Assembly (NCBI GenBank): GCA_002189035.1 | Contig: CM007990.1 | Location: 2,542,001 to 2,606,000 of the forward strand | DNA length: 64,000 nt | Origin: Utricularia gibba | Lineage: Eukaryota; Streptophyta; Magnoliopsida; Lamiales; Lentibulariaceae | Reading direction: 5' to 3' | Translations under genes and position numbers: made by a program | Notes under the pieces: generated by a model | Seen by the model: only the letters and a program-made list of their open reading frames with translations | The model's database searches: none | Told to the model about the DNA's origin: nothing | Shown: positions 1-13,095 of the stretch, in pieces | How positions within the stretch are numbered: position 1 is the first letter of the stretch | Layout: every line of letters begins with the position of its first letter

Positions 1-742
1 AGGTTATAGAGAGAGAGAATATAGGTTAGTCTAGGGGAATAAGGGTAAGTAGACTTAGAGATAGATGGGCTTCAGCATCTTGTGGATTGATGATGAGGCT
101 TAGATACCGTATGCTCCTTTTTTTATGGCACACCTAACACTTCAGGAGTGTACAGAGAAGCTAAGGTGTGAAGGAGAATCTAGTATTAATGTTCCTGTAA
201 GCAATATCAAATTTTGGAACATGAATCATCGATTAATGTTTTTGGTAGGAGGAAAACACGCCCAAGTAAGTGACTGTAGCAAAAGAAGGGGAAGGAATGA
301 AAGAAAATAAGGTATAATTTTTCCTGAAACAAGCAAATCATTTACTGTTGTTGGTTTGAGGTTTAAAGAATAATGTTATGTCCCATTTTCGTCTATATTC
401 AACTGGATCTTATGGATTTTGAGATGATGAAGAGCAATGAGTGTTATGGCTGTTTTTCTAACACTTTACAAAACTAATTTTAAACGTATGAACAGGTTTT
501 ATTCATGTTTCATGACGTTTCTGTTGTCAGCATAATCTTGAGTCAAAGTTTTCATGAATGTCAACCATCTCCAGTTGGCCTTCAAAAGAATTTTGTTTTA
601 TGAAATTTGTGCGTTAAATGATTATGTTTCAAGCACAAGTCTTGAGAAGTGCCCTTAAGTAAACATATTTACAATCTTATGCGGTTTGGTTGTGAAAATT
701 ATCAGCACCGAACTGCTGAAATCGAGCTGTAGACTGGTGATA
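1..742. other. 5' flank of the FLY1-type gene, unassigned
   Basis: AT-rich sequence before the first recognisable coding exon. It probably holds the promoter and 5' leader of the downstream E3 ligase gene. A 61-codon open frame at 125-310 reads plausibly as protein but matches no family I know and shows no clear splice partner. I see no repeat or RNA gene here. Confidence 0.4.
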
Positions 743-3700
743 ATGGAAAGTTGTAAATCAACTAGCGTTTCATTTCAACTTTTGTGGGGCTTATGGCTCA
801 TTTCTGTGGTGATTCCATCTGTGAATGGTTTCAGACCATTAAAAGACAGGCAACATACTTGGCATGATGAGGTTAGTTACCTTTCTGCATTGCACTTGAT
901 TGTATCTCTAAACCGTTACATCTCCCATTTTCATTGTTTTGAGTTTTTTTTGTTTTAGTTTTTCCTTGTTCTTGGTAATTTATGCTTGATTACCCAATCT
1001 TGTGTGTTTAGTTATGCTCTTTAGTTCTCTGCATCATTTTTAGTTTGTGTGAGGACCTATATAAGGATGGATTCTATAATTTTGAATGGCTGCACCTGCT
1101 CAAACTTTTAGTTTTGCATCATCAATGAAATTGATATGGAATGATGAAACTGTTATTGATGAGGCTAATGCTCACCATGCTTTTTTTCTTGATGGAATAT
1201 GTGCGTTGTTAAATATGACCTCCAACATAATTTTCTGTTTTAGTGGCCTGCTGTTGATAGAGAAGAGCATGACTTTGGTCCCTCCTCGTCCTGGAACATA
1301 ACAGGCACATATAGAGGTTTGTCGTTTACCTAATTGTCAGTGAGCGGTGGCCTTTTTTTTTGGATGAAATGATGTTGAACAGATTTTCCTACCTTTCTTA
1401 ATGCTTGTTATTTTTGTTACTCCGTTTTTTACAGGTATTTTTTCTGTTAATGCATTTTATCTCTGAAGACCGGTTAGAAATAAGAATTTTCTGTGTGTAG
1501 CAATCTTTGTGATTTGGTAGGTTTTATTGCATCAAGTTGGATACCTACATTTAAATGCATTTGTGTCATCGCTTTCTGTTTGAATGTTTTGTTTCATGGC
1601 TGTCTCTGGATTTATCTAACTAGGTTGAGAATGTGACGCTTCTATCACATTCTGACCATGCTGAAAGTTGTCTTATGCTCCAACTCTTTGTGTTTTGCGT
1701 AACATGATTTTGCTTTTTTTTTTTTTCCGCATTTCGTAGGCCATTGGATGTTTTTGGAGTCTTCAAACAGCTCTTTCAGGTTTCGTGACTTTAGGAAATC
1801 CAGTGGAAGTTCCAATATGGAGTTGGTGAGCACCACAACAAAGATAACTGGTGTGCACTATGTACAGGTACTGTAATTTGTTTAGCTAAATGATCATGAT
1901 GATGTATCATCAGTTTCCTTTTTTTATTTTAATGGAAACCTAAGTGAGATAAAGATGATTTTTAATCAGAAATTTTAGGCTTTTTTTATGAAACTTGATG
2001 GTGAGTTGGTAAATGAAGTACCATGCTTTACCCAAACAAAATTCTTATAATTTCCAGGCTATTCTTATATTATCATGTTTCCTTGTTTAATCAGTCTTCA
2101 TGTTGCACTAGGGCGTGATAGTTTTTCATGATGCACTGGACAACGAAAATGATTTCCATGGTTCTCAAGTTAGGGTAGAGGGTGTATATATATGGCCTTT
2201 CAGACAGCTAAGGATGGTAGCCGCCAGGTATCTCTTTCCCATTTTCTGCCATTTGTATGGCATTAGTTTTTCTGGCTCCTTGATTCAGAAAAATGTGGTA
2301 TGTCTTCAAAATGTTTTTGTGAAGTTTAAAAGCCAAATTCTTTTTTTTTAAGTGATCAGAATATTACTAATGATTGAATGTAAGTGAATTATTAGGGAAT
2401 TTTCGACATATTTCACAATCTACTCATTTTAGTTCTTGTTAATGCTAGATCCCATAGTTCAGGATCATTCTAACTGTATCTAATGCTTTTCTTGAATCTT
2501 TATGGCAGTGGAAAAGAAAATGACGTTGGACAAGGAGTTGACTACATATTATCCAACCCTTATCACTTGGTAGTGCCATGTGTGCGTCCTAATGCAAATA
2601 TTTTATTTTCAGGGTGTAGGACTAACCGCAAACTGATTTCTCATTTCAACAGCTTGGACTTTTCTCGTCTCAGGTGTTTCAGGAATCTCCCCAAGAAAAA
2701 ATCTGGAAAAGAAAACATTGTAGCTTCCGTCATTAATTTTCTCTTCTTGCCACTATTACAACTTTTTGCTATTCTGAAATTGTGGGTTTCATGCCATTGC
2801 AGCTCCCCTTTACAAGATTGACAAGCATTGCAATACTGAAATTGCTGCCCAAATTTCTCGCATCTCTTCTCGAAAAGGTATAATATTTCTTATCTTAATG
2901 GTTATGCACAAAACAAATTGTTTCTGTCATGTGATTCAGTTGTGTGATGTAGATGGAGATCAAGACAAGTATTATCTGGAAGGTCTGATTCAAAGTCCCT
3001 CAGTGGATGACGATGCAGATTGCTTCTCTCCCATGCTGTTGAATGCCACCTCTATAAATGTAGAGGTCTACTACAATAAGGCTATAAACTACAGTTTGAT
3101 GGTCACCTTTGTATCCTTTATGAATGCATATCATTTGTAATATTTTTTCATTCTCAAAATGTTCTGTCATCAATTTGCTGGATTCTTTACATGCTTTCAT
3201 TTTTAGATATCATTCCTTGAAGTTCTGTTATTAATGAGACAGCTTGAGCACAGCAACACTCAGTCTGTAAGATTTTGTGTGCATTACACTTGACTATTCT
3301 TACTCAATGCTCTAATTTGTCTGAATTATCCATATTTAGCGAGAATGTGTTTGTTTAATGGACTCATTCTCTTAGGGAGCTTCCAAGGTGTCACTTATGA
3401 TGGTTGGCCACCAGGCTATCATGGATGCTTACCTTTGTCTTCTGCACCTTACAGCTGGCATTCTTGTTGGTATGCCTGTGTAAATCAACGCTTATTAATG
3501 AAAGAGCGTGCCTGTTGAATTCGTCTATGAAGTATGACCATGATATTTACCTGGTTGCAGAGTCACTGTTTAATGCTTTTGCAACAGCTGCATTTTTCAA
3601 GTTTGTTGTGTTTTCAATATTTGAAATGCGATACCTTCTTGCCATATGGAAGGCACATCGTCCACACATGAACAATGGAGAAAATTGGGATGCAATGAGG

Positions 3701-4557
3701 CGAGAGCTTTCAGTCCTTTACAGTCGCTTTTGTGAGTATATTTCTTTCTCCTTTTCTCAATCATAACCCAAGGCTTGTTTTGTTGCAATAAGTATAAGGT
3801 GTTTTCATCGAAAAGATCTGAATACAAATGTGCCTGTCTACCTGCAGATGGAATCCTTTTAGGTGGGATTCTCATAATGTATGAGTTTCATAAGTTTCTG
3901 AAGGCCATTGTTCTCTTTCTACATTCCTTTTGGATTCACCAAATTGTCACCAATGTGATTCGGGACTTGAGGAAGCCATTGCATCCTCACTATGTGCTGG
4001 GAATGAGTATCACTCGTATGGCATTCCCCTTGTATGCATTCAGCTGCCCACATAACTTCATGCGTATCGCACCCGACCACAACTGGTGCATGGCTTTAGC
4101 TGTTTTCGTGGGACTCCAGGCCTCAATCCTTGTAGTGCAGTATTACTTTGGATCTCGATGTTTCATCCCTCGTCAGGTTTGCCTCACCTGCCCAATGTGT
4201 ACATTACAAGTAGCTATTTTTCAGAGTAAATGAAACATGCTTCATATGCCACAGATTTTGCCGGAGAAATACAGCTACTACCGGCGACTGAACCAGGGAC
4301 CAGGGATGGATTGTGTTATCTGCATGACTCCAATCGACCTGATGCAACGTTCGGGAGATTGCATGGTATCCGATTGCAGCTTGAAAATGCTTAGGCTTGG
4401 TTAGTGTTGCATAGTATTGGATTGTCTGATGATGACTACTCTGTTGCCTTACCAGGTAACTCCATGCGATCACTTCTTTCACTCGGGATGCCTTCAAAGA
4501 TGGATGGACATCAAAATGGAGTGCCCTACATGCCGCCGGCCCCTTCCTCCGGCATAG
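743..4557 (+). CDS. FLY1: Transmembrane RING E3 ubiquitin ligase, FLY1/FLY2 type
   Basis: Endomembrane ubiquitin ligase related to Arabidopsis FLYING SAUCER1/2 (also related to the Tul1/Dsc1 family), known to act on pectin methylation in seed-coat mucilage. Coding exons: 743-871, 1244-1316, 1740-1867, 2112-2227, 2509-2569, 2653-2719, 2803-2877, 2953-3110, 3207-3266, 3376-3469, 3561-3731, 3848-4176, 4255-4365, 4456-4557. Phases close to 557 codons, close to the family size. ATG 743 gives a signal peptide ending near VNGFRP; an in-frame ATG at 686 is an alternative. Residues about 30-260 form the lumenal domain (VYIWPFRQLR, LSNPYHL). About seven hydrophobic segments follow (262-480). The C-terminal RING is C3H2C3: C507/C510, C528/H530, H533/C536, C547/C550. 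Splice sites are GT-AG. FLY1 and FLY2 cannot be told apart here. Confidence 0.93.
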
Positions 4558-5265
4558 GGACGGGGGGGGCATGCAGCTAACCAAATGGAATTAGGTTATT
4601 ACATTCAAGGCAGACGGATATGGTCGCCCCCCCCCCCCCCCCCCTTCCCCCTTGCTTGCGCAGCGACATACATGCAAATCTTAAAAATTATTTTCAATCC
4701 TTTATCATACCTGCAGAATGCAAACCAAATGCTAGTGAATTATCCCATCGGGGTAAGTGTGGTGGTAGGTTCATGAACTAGGAACCGAGGAAGCTTGGGG
4801 GCCTAAGTAAACTGAGAAGCAACTTGTGCAAGGTCCGTCTCGCTGAGTCCCACCACCATTTGTTGATACACGATGCGGGATGTTACTGAGTCCCCCGGTG
4901 GGAATTTAACTATCCTAACTGCATCGATATTCATTCATTCCATCCAGCATTCTGGCAGAGGTATTGTGGGTGGGTTCCGGGTTGGCGGTGCTGAAGAAAG
5001 CAAAAGTTGCCAGCTGTTCGTTGATTGCGCCTGCCTATTTTATTGCGCCGGTTGGTTCTCCTCCCTAGCAAGGCACTTCTCAACTAAACCCAGTTTGCTG
5101 TTGTTCATGAATCAAGGATGGATCCGATCCACCCATACCCATGGGCTTCGGTTTGACCCACAACAGATTCTAAGCATAAACTCCAGGGGCCTGGTGTAAA
5201 GAAACAGATTTTTCAAATGTTACATGGGATAAAGTTGACAACCTGGGAAGCGGCTACTAAGCAAA
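4558..5265. other. Convergent 3' regions of FLY1-type and LIF2-type genes
   Basis: This 708-bp stretch separates two genes that point at each other, so it should contain both 3' UTRs. An eight-G run follows the FLY1 stop (4563-4570) and an 18-C tract lies at 4627-4644. The rest is mixed-composition DNA with no coding signal that I can defend. Confidence 0.6.
4627..4644. repeat. Poly-C tract (18 C)
   Basis: Uninterrupted run of 18 C just past the 3' end of the FLY1-type gene, close to another G-run at 4563-4570. Its length may be unreliable, since such runs are prone to sequencing error. Confidence 0.95.
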
Positions 5266-7598
5266 TTAATAAGGATTGTAACGACGGTTACGCCCACGAC
5301 CACTGCTGCTATCACCACCACTACCACCACGCCTTCCCTCGCTGGAGCTACCTGCACCGCTGCTCCGCCCGCCTCCCACTCTCTGCGACGGTGGAGGTGC
5401 GTGTGCGTGTGCCTGCAGCCCTGGCTGTTGCCTGGTAAAAGCATGTGACAAGGATTCAGGGATATCACCTCACACCATTGTTTTAAAAACATAACAAGCG
5501 GAGGAGTAGTTGTTTCGCAGATATCCATCCCCTTGGATCTCATACATATTACATTGTAACAGGTACAAATTCTAAAAGAAATCAGAATTGAAAAAACAAC
5601 GGTACTTACAGGACATATCCGATCCTCCCATCTGGTAAAAGCATGGGCATCATAGCCATGCCAGGTGCAGCTCCTCTTCCATAGATAAGTGGCTGAGGGA
5701 TATGAGCCCCATTTGAGAGTCATGGTTTGAATAAAGGGCACTCTTTTAGAAATGCAAACAAATGAAAAAACGGAAAGGAATGTAGAAGAAGGTGGTATCT
5801 TCATACTTGGGCAAAGCCTGCACCGGCATAGCTAGAACCCAAACCACCATGTGGGGCTCCAACCAAGCCATATCCCATTCGAGGAGGGTATGCAGCGAAC
5901 ATAGAATCCTTGTTTGCATTCAACCCACTGGTGGTATTTTGATCAGCCTGTGGCTTGGCAAGTGAGCATTCCAGGAATTGACCTTCGATAACAACATTTG
6001 GCATAAGCATGACCATACAGCTTCACATGCCACATGCCGTCAGAACACTGGCAACATAGTAAGAAAAAACTATTACCAGCAATCTCAAACTTCTCGGTGC
6101 TGTTAAGCGCTTTCATGGCACTTGACTTTTCAGCAAAGTGAACAAAACCGTATCTGCTTTTCTCTTTTCCTGGTTTTGGAGGAGGAAGGACAATCTTTGT
6201 GATCTTCCCAAAATGTTCAAATACTTCCTTGAGCTCATCTTGCGTTATGTCCTTTGGCAAGTTCTTCACATAGACTGCCTTTACCTGTGCATCAACCTTA
6301 CGGTTAGGGTTAATCAAACGAGGTGAATTACATATCAAAAATTAGGCTCATTTGATGGAGTTGCATTAAGTGAATGACACAAGGAAAAGAACTAAGCTAG
6401 TAACACTGACCCAAGCGCTGATCAAGCAAAAAACTACAAGCAGCAGTAGGAAAAAAAGCTGACCTGTGATGATGAAGAATCAGTGCTTTTGGAATCAGCC
6501 CAACTAACAGTGGGCGTATTGTCATCCAATTTAAATTTTGGGCTTGACATCTTTTCTCTCGAATACTCAGCGCAAGCATGATTATAATATTCAACAAAAG
6601 CATATCCACGATTCCGACTTGAGTTTAGTTGATCCTATTAAGTTATGAGAAAAAAAGCAAATGCTCATACTGTTAACAGATAATGTAATGAAGAATAACA
6701 CGACTCAACAGAGAAGGGAATGACTCTAAGAGAATTTTACCTTCAAAAGTTGTACAGTGATGACACCTGGCCCTACTCCATTCACAACCTTCTTAAGATC
6801 CTCCTCCGACCAGTTTTTGGGTATATTACCTATGAACAATTTATGCTTCGCCTGTGAGGAAGAGCATTTCAGCTTTTTCCCCTGCCAAAGAAAGAGTACC
6901 AGGAGCTAATAAATATTTCATTGCGACATAAAGGATATCTGTATGATGGTTTTTATGCGGTATTCTTACCTTAAATTCAGCACCATTCAGCTCCTCAATA
7001 GCGCTTAAAGCTAATTCTTTTGTCTTGAACGTTACAAACGCATAACCCTTGTTCTCCTTTGAGTCCTTCCCTTTCATTATCCTCACCTATCAACAACATG
7101 AGAGCCAAGTAAATCCAAATATGCTGCAACTTCACTATATAAAAATTGACATGGTTCCACCTCTGTAACTTCACCAACAGATTCACAAAAACGTTTTAGG
7201 TCATCATCTGAAATTGCTTGAGGGATTCCACCAAGGTACACCTCAGAACCATGTGGAGGAAGTGCTAAAAGCTCGGAATATCTTTTTCCCAAATCTTCTT
7301 GACCTTCACCATTTTCCAGGCCATCATCATCATCAGCCTCCTTTCTGTTAATTTGTCTCCTAGTACCATTTTCAACCTCTTCTTCATCTTCTTCCACCAC
7401 TACTTCAATCTCCTCCTCTTCTTCCACTTCTTCTTCTTCTTCTACTTCTTCCTCCACTTCTTCATACTCTACCTCTTCTTCAAAGGGCTCCTCCTCCATG
7501 TCATTGTCAGCACCAAGATCAACCTGCTCTTCCGTATCAACAGGTTTCTCACATTCTTCAGATTTGGAAGTTGCAGTACTGGCCCTTGCCCTTGGCAT
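5266..7598 (-). CDS. LIF2: hnRNP Q/SYNCRIP-like protein with three RRMs (LIF2 type)
   Basis: Nuclear RNA-binding protein of the plant LIF2 (LHP1-interacting factor 2) family, linked in Arabidopsis to Polycomb-associated gene regulation. Exons in transcript order: 7161-7598, 6970-7086, 6741-6881, 6464-6634, 6077-6284, 5807-5982, 5610-5692, 5266-5431. They join in frame to 499 codons plus stop, near the usual length. Residues about 35-80 are a Glu-rich acidic tract. RRM1 starts near 118 (VYLGGIPQ, KGYAFVTF), RRM2 near 198 (KLFIGNIP, RGYAFVEY), RRM3 near 292 (VYVKNLP, YGFVHF). The tail carries a LPDGRIGYVL block and ends Gly/Arg/Ser-rich (GRGRNRRYNPY). ATG 7598 is chosen because the Pro-Arg-Ala-Arg start fits the family; upstream Met codons in the open frame lie in the predicted leader. 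Confidence 0.93.
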
Positions 7599-8660
7599 CT
7601 TATAACACCAACAAGATAGGATTCTTTTGGAGCTCTGAGAAAAATGCAGAAGCCGGGAGCATTTGCAAAAGAAAGAAGAAACTGTGGGTTTCCAGAAACA
7701 GAGAAAAAAGGCCACATGTCACCCACAGAACAAACATCTTGATTGAGCTGGTTCCATGAGGCATGACTCCAAGATGTTTCAAAGTGAAAACTACAACGGG
7801 GTTGAAAAGAGAAGCAGAGAAGGATAGCAATCATGGATTGGAAATACGCACTTAGTAGAACACAACACAAAGAATAGTGTCAACAGGAGACTGTCAGAAG
7901 CTATCCGTGCATGATTAGAAAGAAGAAATGCTTATAATGAATAATTTTTCCTGAGTACATGCCCAGTCTGTGACTTTCCTGCAGCAGTTAAGCACTGGAA
8001 AAGTAAACGGACTCATAAATAAGCAATGTCAAGCACATTTTTAACGCACCCTGTCTCACAACAAAAACAGACAGCCATAGATATTTTTCATCAGATGAAT
8101 CCCTTGAAATAGCACGAGGAGGTGATACATATTTCAACAAATAGTTTTATTTTTATTGAATTGATTTGACACACCAATGGGAAAAAATAGAACGCGATAG
8201 CATGCGACATTTATATGTGACTGACACGAAAAATCAGAATTTTATCACTCCAATATTTCTGAAAATCGTGTGTTCCTTCCATAAAGACCAAAAGGAAAAA
8301 AAAATCTGTGCTATCCCACGAATTACATGAAAGCAATAACTGTGTCGAGCGATATACAAATCTACCTAATGAAGATTTTAGATATTCTTCAGCATTCAGA
8401 AAAGAACAAATTTAAAAGGAAAACCTGAACTTCCGTAAGAAAAAAAAAATCACGAACTAGTAGAGGAAATCAACAAATGAAGCCCAAAAAAAAATTCTGG
8501 ATCCCTTCCCGAGTGGAGGACAGTCAACTCGAACGCGACGCGACATTAACAGAAAAATCAAGCACAAAAACAACACTTACAAATGAAAGCCTGACCCCCG
8601 GAAAGCTTCGTCCGAACACGAGAAAGTCCCAATCTTGCGCTTCCTGCTGAATCTTAGGGC
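7599..8660 (-). promoter_or_regulatory. Probable 5' UTR with a leader intron for the LIF2-type gene
   Basis: On the minus strand a strong donor (GTAAGT, at 8580-8575) and an acceptor (TTTCTCAG, AG at 7636-7635) frame an intron of about 945 bp just before the ATG. The GC-richer block at 8580-8660 would be the first, non-coding exon. Splicing is inferred from the site sequences only. Confidence 0.5.
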
Positions 8661-10690
8661 TTGTAGCGGGATAACGATATGGCCACGAATAGTCGTTTAA
8701 AAGTGAAACTATTAAAATGTAAAATTAAAGCATTTCAATTTTAATTCTAATAATTTTAAATTAAAGAATTATCTCTTTATAACTAAAAGTAACAGAATTT
8801 AGAAATAAACATTTAATGTATTATGATTTTTTATACTTTTTTTGAATTTTTTTATATCTCTTATGTTAAACTTTTTCCATACCTTTTAGTAATTTTTGCA
8901 TATTGATAAGTCTTCATCTAATATGCCTTGTACTCCAATTCTACTAACAAGTGACAAGCAAAATCTATAAATCAAGTCATATGTATATAGTCCCTAATGA
9001 TGTGTTAAATACCATGAAATTAGTCTATCAATCTTTACAAGTTTTAGACATTGTACTCTCCAAAATCCTCTTCAAAATTATGTTAGTAATTAATAGGGGT
9101 TAACAACTCTTTAAATGTTGCAGTTTAGTATTTCCAACGCATGACAATTAAAAATCAAATCCACACAAAATGATTGTAATAAAATTTTCTCGAAGTCCTT
9201 TATATTTATTAAAAATAGATACATTCTTGAAATTTAAATTCAATGTACATAAGAAATAAATTAAGAGCCAAATTCAATTGCAATAAGTTAAGGATGTGTT
9301 GGATCTAGGGGTGAGGTCACACAATTTGATCTATATGAGTGAGATCTTAGATTGGGGAGAGGTCGTAAGAGACCTTTATGTTCTCCTACTCCCATTCTCT
9401 CATTTTATTTTCTTTCCCTTTTTTTCTTGTCAAAAGAGATGTATCTATGTTATTTTCTTATAGTTCTAAAAATCTATTATCTCCCTTTATTTTTCAGAAG
9501 TTAACTACTTTTCAATCAAAAATCACTTTTCTCCTTATTTTCTGTACTTTTTGAGTGTATTTTCTGTACTTTTTGAGTGTATTTTCTGTACAATTTTTTA
9601 TACAATAAATTCAACTTCTTTTTTAAAAAAGGAGAAGTAATGTTTTTTGCAGAACAACATTTGATTTCCCTTTTCTTCTCTTTTCAAGATCTTCATCTCC
9701 TACTCTTTTTTCTTTAATAAATGAAAAGTAATACATGAACTCTTTTTCCTCTTAATTTTTACTTTTAGTATTATAATTCACTAGAATACTACTTAAAAAC
9801 CATTAGCAAATGAGAGGGGATTACTACAAAAAATCCTAGGAAGAGCAGCATTCATCTTCAAATTTGATCAAAGTTTGAAATTTCACTAGAAAATTAGCGC
9901 ACCGTCTAGTTTCCAAATAGTTTGTATTTTTTTTCCTGTATTTTCCAAGTCCTTTTTCATTTCAGATGCATGATGCTTGATTTCTATCTGCGAGTTTTAT
10001 CTGCATTTCATATCTGAAGTATGAATGAGTTGCTAAACAACATGAGGTTTTGTACATTCTTGGTAAAATACGTCTATATTGCTGCTAAAACAGGATGTTT
10101 TTGTCACTTGAATCAATTTTGGTACAGCTAAGTTTGCATATACTGAATATTTTTTGTGTGTACATCTAGCAATTACATTTTAGGAATTAGATAATATGAT
10201 GATTATCATAGCTGAGTTTGCTTGCTTTTGTTCTTCAAAGTTGAGTTTTCATCTTGCCATAATTAATTGCATGTTGTGGCATCTTTTAATTACATTTTGT
10301 TCTTATTTACTAATTTTAAATGGATCGTAAATGTATTTTGATTAACTCATATTTGAAATCTGGTAATTTATATTTATTCAGTATTAGTTGATAGGTATAG
10401 AAATCAAATTCACACCAATTGTTACTTGTGATAGATAATTCTATTGGTTTGATGAAATTACCGATCAAGAAACCAGGTGCAAAGTGAGACAAGATATCTA
10501 GATGAATTCTCTTATTATTGTAGATTTGTTTAGTTGAAACTAAGACATGAAACAAATCAACAATTTTTTTAACAAACAAGAATAGAACAATATATTGAAA
10601 AATATGAATAATATGATGGGTGATGAGTACACAATGAATCAAATAAATAACAAATGCACAAAACTATGAGGTTCATGGACATTGTGGTAT
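8661..10690. other. AT-rich intergenic stretch, no gene seen
   Basis: Very AT-rich sequence with no exon-like frame. It contains a short tandem repeat (9537-9590) and leads into the Harbinger relic that starts near 10.7 kb. It may include decayed flank of that element, but I found no terminal repeat to prove it. Confidence 0.5.
9537..9590. repeat. 22-bp tandem repeat, about 2.5 copies
   Basis: Two full copies and a partial third copy of a 22-bp unit reading attttctgtactttttgagt plus gt. The copies are identical, so the array looks recent. Confidence 0.9.
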
Positions 10691-10739
10691 TGGCTAAAGA
10701 ATTGGACTAGTATTGATTGGGATCATGATAAAATACAAT

Positions 10740-11370
10740 CTTGATTGAAGAAGAGTGGTGGGCTAAAAAAATTAAGGTATATCTTATGATTACATTTATA
10801 TGTTAGTACTTACTGGTAGATAGTTCATTATTTTTACTCATTCATATTTTGATGAACCACCACTATACTTTGAGATCCAAGAAAAACTTTTTGATGATAT
10901 CATTGTATACAAGGAGCATAGTTATACATTAAATTCAGGTATTTTTCTTCAAGACTTCGATGAAAATCATGATTTCCAACTGATTGAAGATATAGATTTG
11001 ATTTGGGATTTCACTTCTTTCTATTGATGATCTTAGTATAACTCTTCCTAGACAAGGTTCAATTCAAGTATCAAACGAGGGTGAAAAATTTTCATAAAAA
11101 AAATGCAAAATTTATTATTCTACCAACAATGAGATAGTTGCTAAATCTATGAAAGAGATCACTTAAAACAACACCTATCGAAAGAACTTGAGGATAGACT
11201 TCAACATTGCTAAATGTGTTGAGATTTTACAACGAATTACTCATTCTTCACATGGGATGCATGCTAATGTATGACTCTTCGCCTATTTACTAGAATAGTT
11301 AATTGAGAGATATCTTTGGCACTTGAACGTGATGAAAATCGAGTAGTATGGCTTAATGATCATTGCAAGA
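10740..11370 (+). pseudogene. Decayed Myb/SANT-like ORF1 of a PIF/Harbinger element
   Basis: Broken frames read like the Myb/SANT-type companion protein found beside plant PIF/Harbinger transposases and in the L10-interacting MYB family. Visible pieces are EEEWWAKKIK near 10745, a stretch around YTLNSGIFLQDFDE near 10930, and near 11205-11345 the C-terminal block NIAKCVEILQ followed, after a frame change, by LALERDENRVVWLNDH. There are several stops and at least one frameshift. A transposase piece of the same superfamily lies beyond the gypsy insertion (18845-19156), on the same strand. Assignment rests on pattern recall, so it is tentative. Confidence 0.45.
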
Positions 11371-12106
11371 CTATTCATTCTTCACATGAGATTATATCTA
11401 TTTACTTGAGGTCTACTGCTAATTGTCCACACAAGTAAGTTGATATATTATTCGATTATGTTACTATGAGTTGTTTTCATGACATTAATATGGTTATTTT
11501 ATGACTTGAAGTAATTTTTGTGAACTAAAGTGGATGAACGTGAATTAAAATGAATACTAATGAACAAAAGTGATTGTCTTATAGAGTGTTCAGATTCTCA
11601 ATCTATTGGACCAAGTCTTTCCAATGTCTTCATCATAATCTCTCAAAGAAGATATATCAAGTGGTTATTTAGAAACAAATTCATGTTCTAGAAGTGGAGA
11701 TGCTTTAGAAATTGAGCAAATCATAGGTCTCGTAACACAATAACATGAACGCTATTTACTGAAACAGCCCATCAACAATTGTCTTATAGAGTGTTCTGCA
11801 AAACTTTTATGCTGAACTTTTACTTATATAAAAGTAAAAGTTATTTTTTTTTCAGAACACTATTATTTTTAAAAATACTTTTATTAGAAGTACTTTTAAA
11901 ATCATATAATAAAAAAAACTTTTGCAGAAGTTATAAGGTGTGTACTTTTCAAGGGTTTGTAAAAAATTCTCCCCCCAAATCCGTCGGCCAACATCACAGT
12001 TATTGAATTCAAGAGTACTTTTTCTTAGAATTATTGCTTACGGTATGGTGTGATTTTTTTCTGTTTTCACTTTCTTTCCCTGTTTTTCTTAGAATGAATT
12101 ATAAAT

Positions 12107-12634
12107 TGTTATGGGTGAAATCAGTATCGGGTGGGAGGCCGATTTAAGATGATAGGTGCGATCAGGAATGACACACTTAGTCACGTTCTTCACGGTTGGT
12201 ACGATTGAAATAAGAATGAGCAAAGATTTTTTACGTGGAAACCGCAGGAAAGCGGAAAAACCACGGAGCTGCCGGAGCTCGCCGGAAAAGAGCTTCACTA
12301 GATGGAGGTCGCAAAGAGGAGAATACAAATTGAAGAAATCTTTTCAGTCCAATCCCCTCTCTGTTGTGGTTTCTTCTACTTATAAGAGATTTCGACCTGA
12401 CCGAGTCCTGGTGTCTGCAAATGTCGGCTGTCTTGTCCCCCTACTATGCGATCTCGCTTTTCAGATATCGGTCGTCTGTCATGCCGTAATTCGGCCACTT
12501 TTCAGACTGTGTCATGTGGTCATATCTATAAGATTTCTGACAGATATCAGTCTATCGGCCGACATTACCCCCTCAGGATCTCTTTTGGCAGCTTTTCTGA
12601 GATCGGCTGATTATACCCGATTTGTACCCCATCA
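12107..12634 (-). repeat. 3' LTR of the Tat-type element
   Basis: 528 bp, nearly colinear with 18159-18685. On the minus strand it begins TGATGGGG and ends CCCATAACA. Confidence 0.93.
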
Positions 12635-12647
12635 TTTAACCCCTCTG
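12635..12647 (-). other. Polypurine tract of the Tat-type element
   Basis: On the minus strand the sequence directly before the 3' LTR reads cagaggggttaaa, a purine-rich stretch in the right place to prime plus-strand DNA synthesis. Confidence 0.65.
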
Positions 12648-13095
12648 ATTTGCCGATATTGGCCCTTCCGGGTAAATCAGGGAATCAGAATTAATACTAT
12701 GCCGATTTCAAGCCCACTACTTTTCATGAGGGAGCCTCAAATCGATTAAGACCGAATTTCTTGCCACGCGTCACCTCTTGGGCTTGCCACGTTTTTTCCC
12801 GCTCATTCTGGGCATTGTAAACGACGCATCGTTTCGTCTCCCAAGTATTTCTCCTATTAATAGACGTTCTTTCCGTCATTTTTCCCCTTTGCCTTCTTGG
12901 TTCGCTCGCGTGATTTCAGTGCTTCCTGAACTCCGTCGCGCTCACCCATCACGTTTGGCGCCGTGAAATCCGTCGGAGAAGGAAGTCTTCAAAGGTACCA
13001 ATCTACCCTTCATCTCTACCGCTCAGTCTTTTGGGGGCTCGCTTTCCCCCCTTTTTTGGGTCTTTTTCTCCTAGGGTTCTTAGTTTTTCCGCTTC

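Noticed and set aside
125-310. 61-codon open frame that reads like protein
   Set aside because: No known family, no splice partner and no link to the FLY1-type exons; insufficient to call a gene.
5217-5438. His-rich open frame on the plus strand
   Set aside because: It is the complement of the Gly/Arg/Ser-rich last exon of the LIF2-type gene.
7299-7619. Phe-rich open frame on the plus strand
   Set aside because: Complement of the Glu-rich tract of the LIF2-type gene; low-complexity shadow.
12954-12970. tggcgccgtgaaatcc as a plus-strand primer-binding site with an LTR of about 850 bp
   Set aside because: The two LTR copies end together at 12634 and 18685, gag-pol is on the minus strand, and a better primer site lies beside 18159 on that strand.
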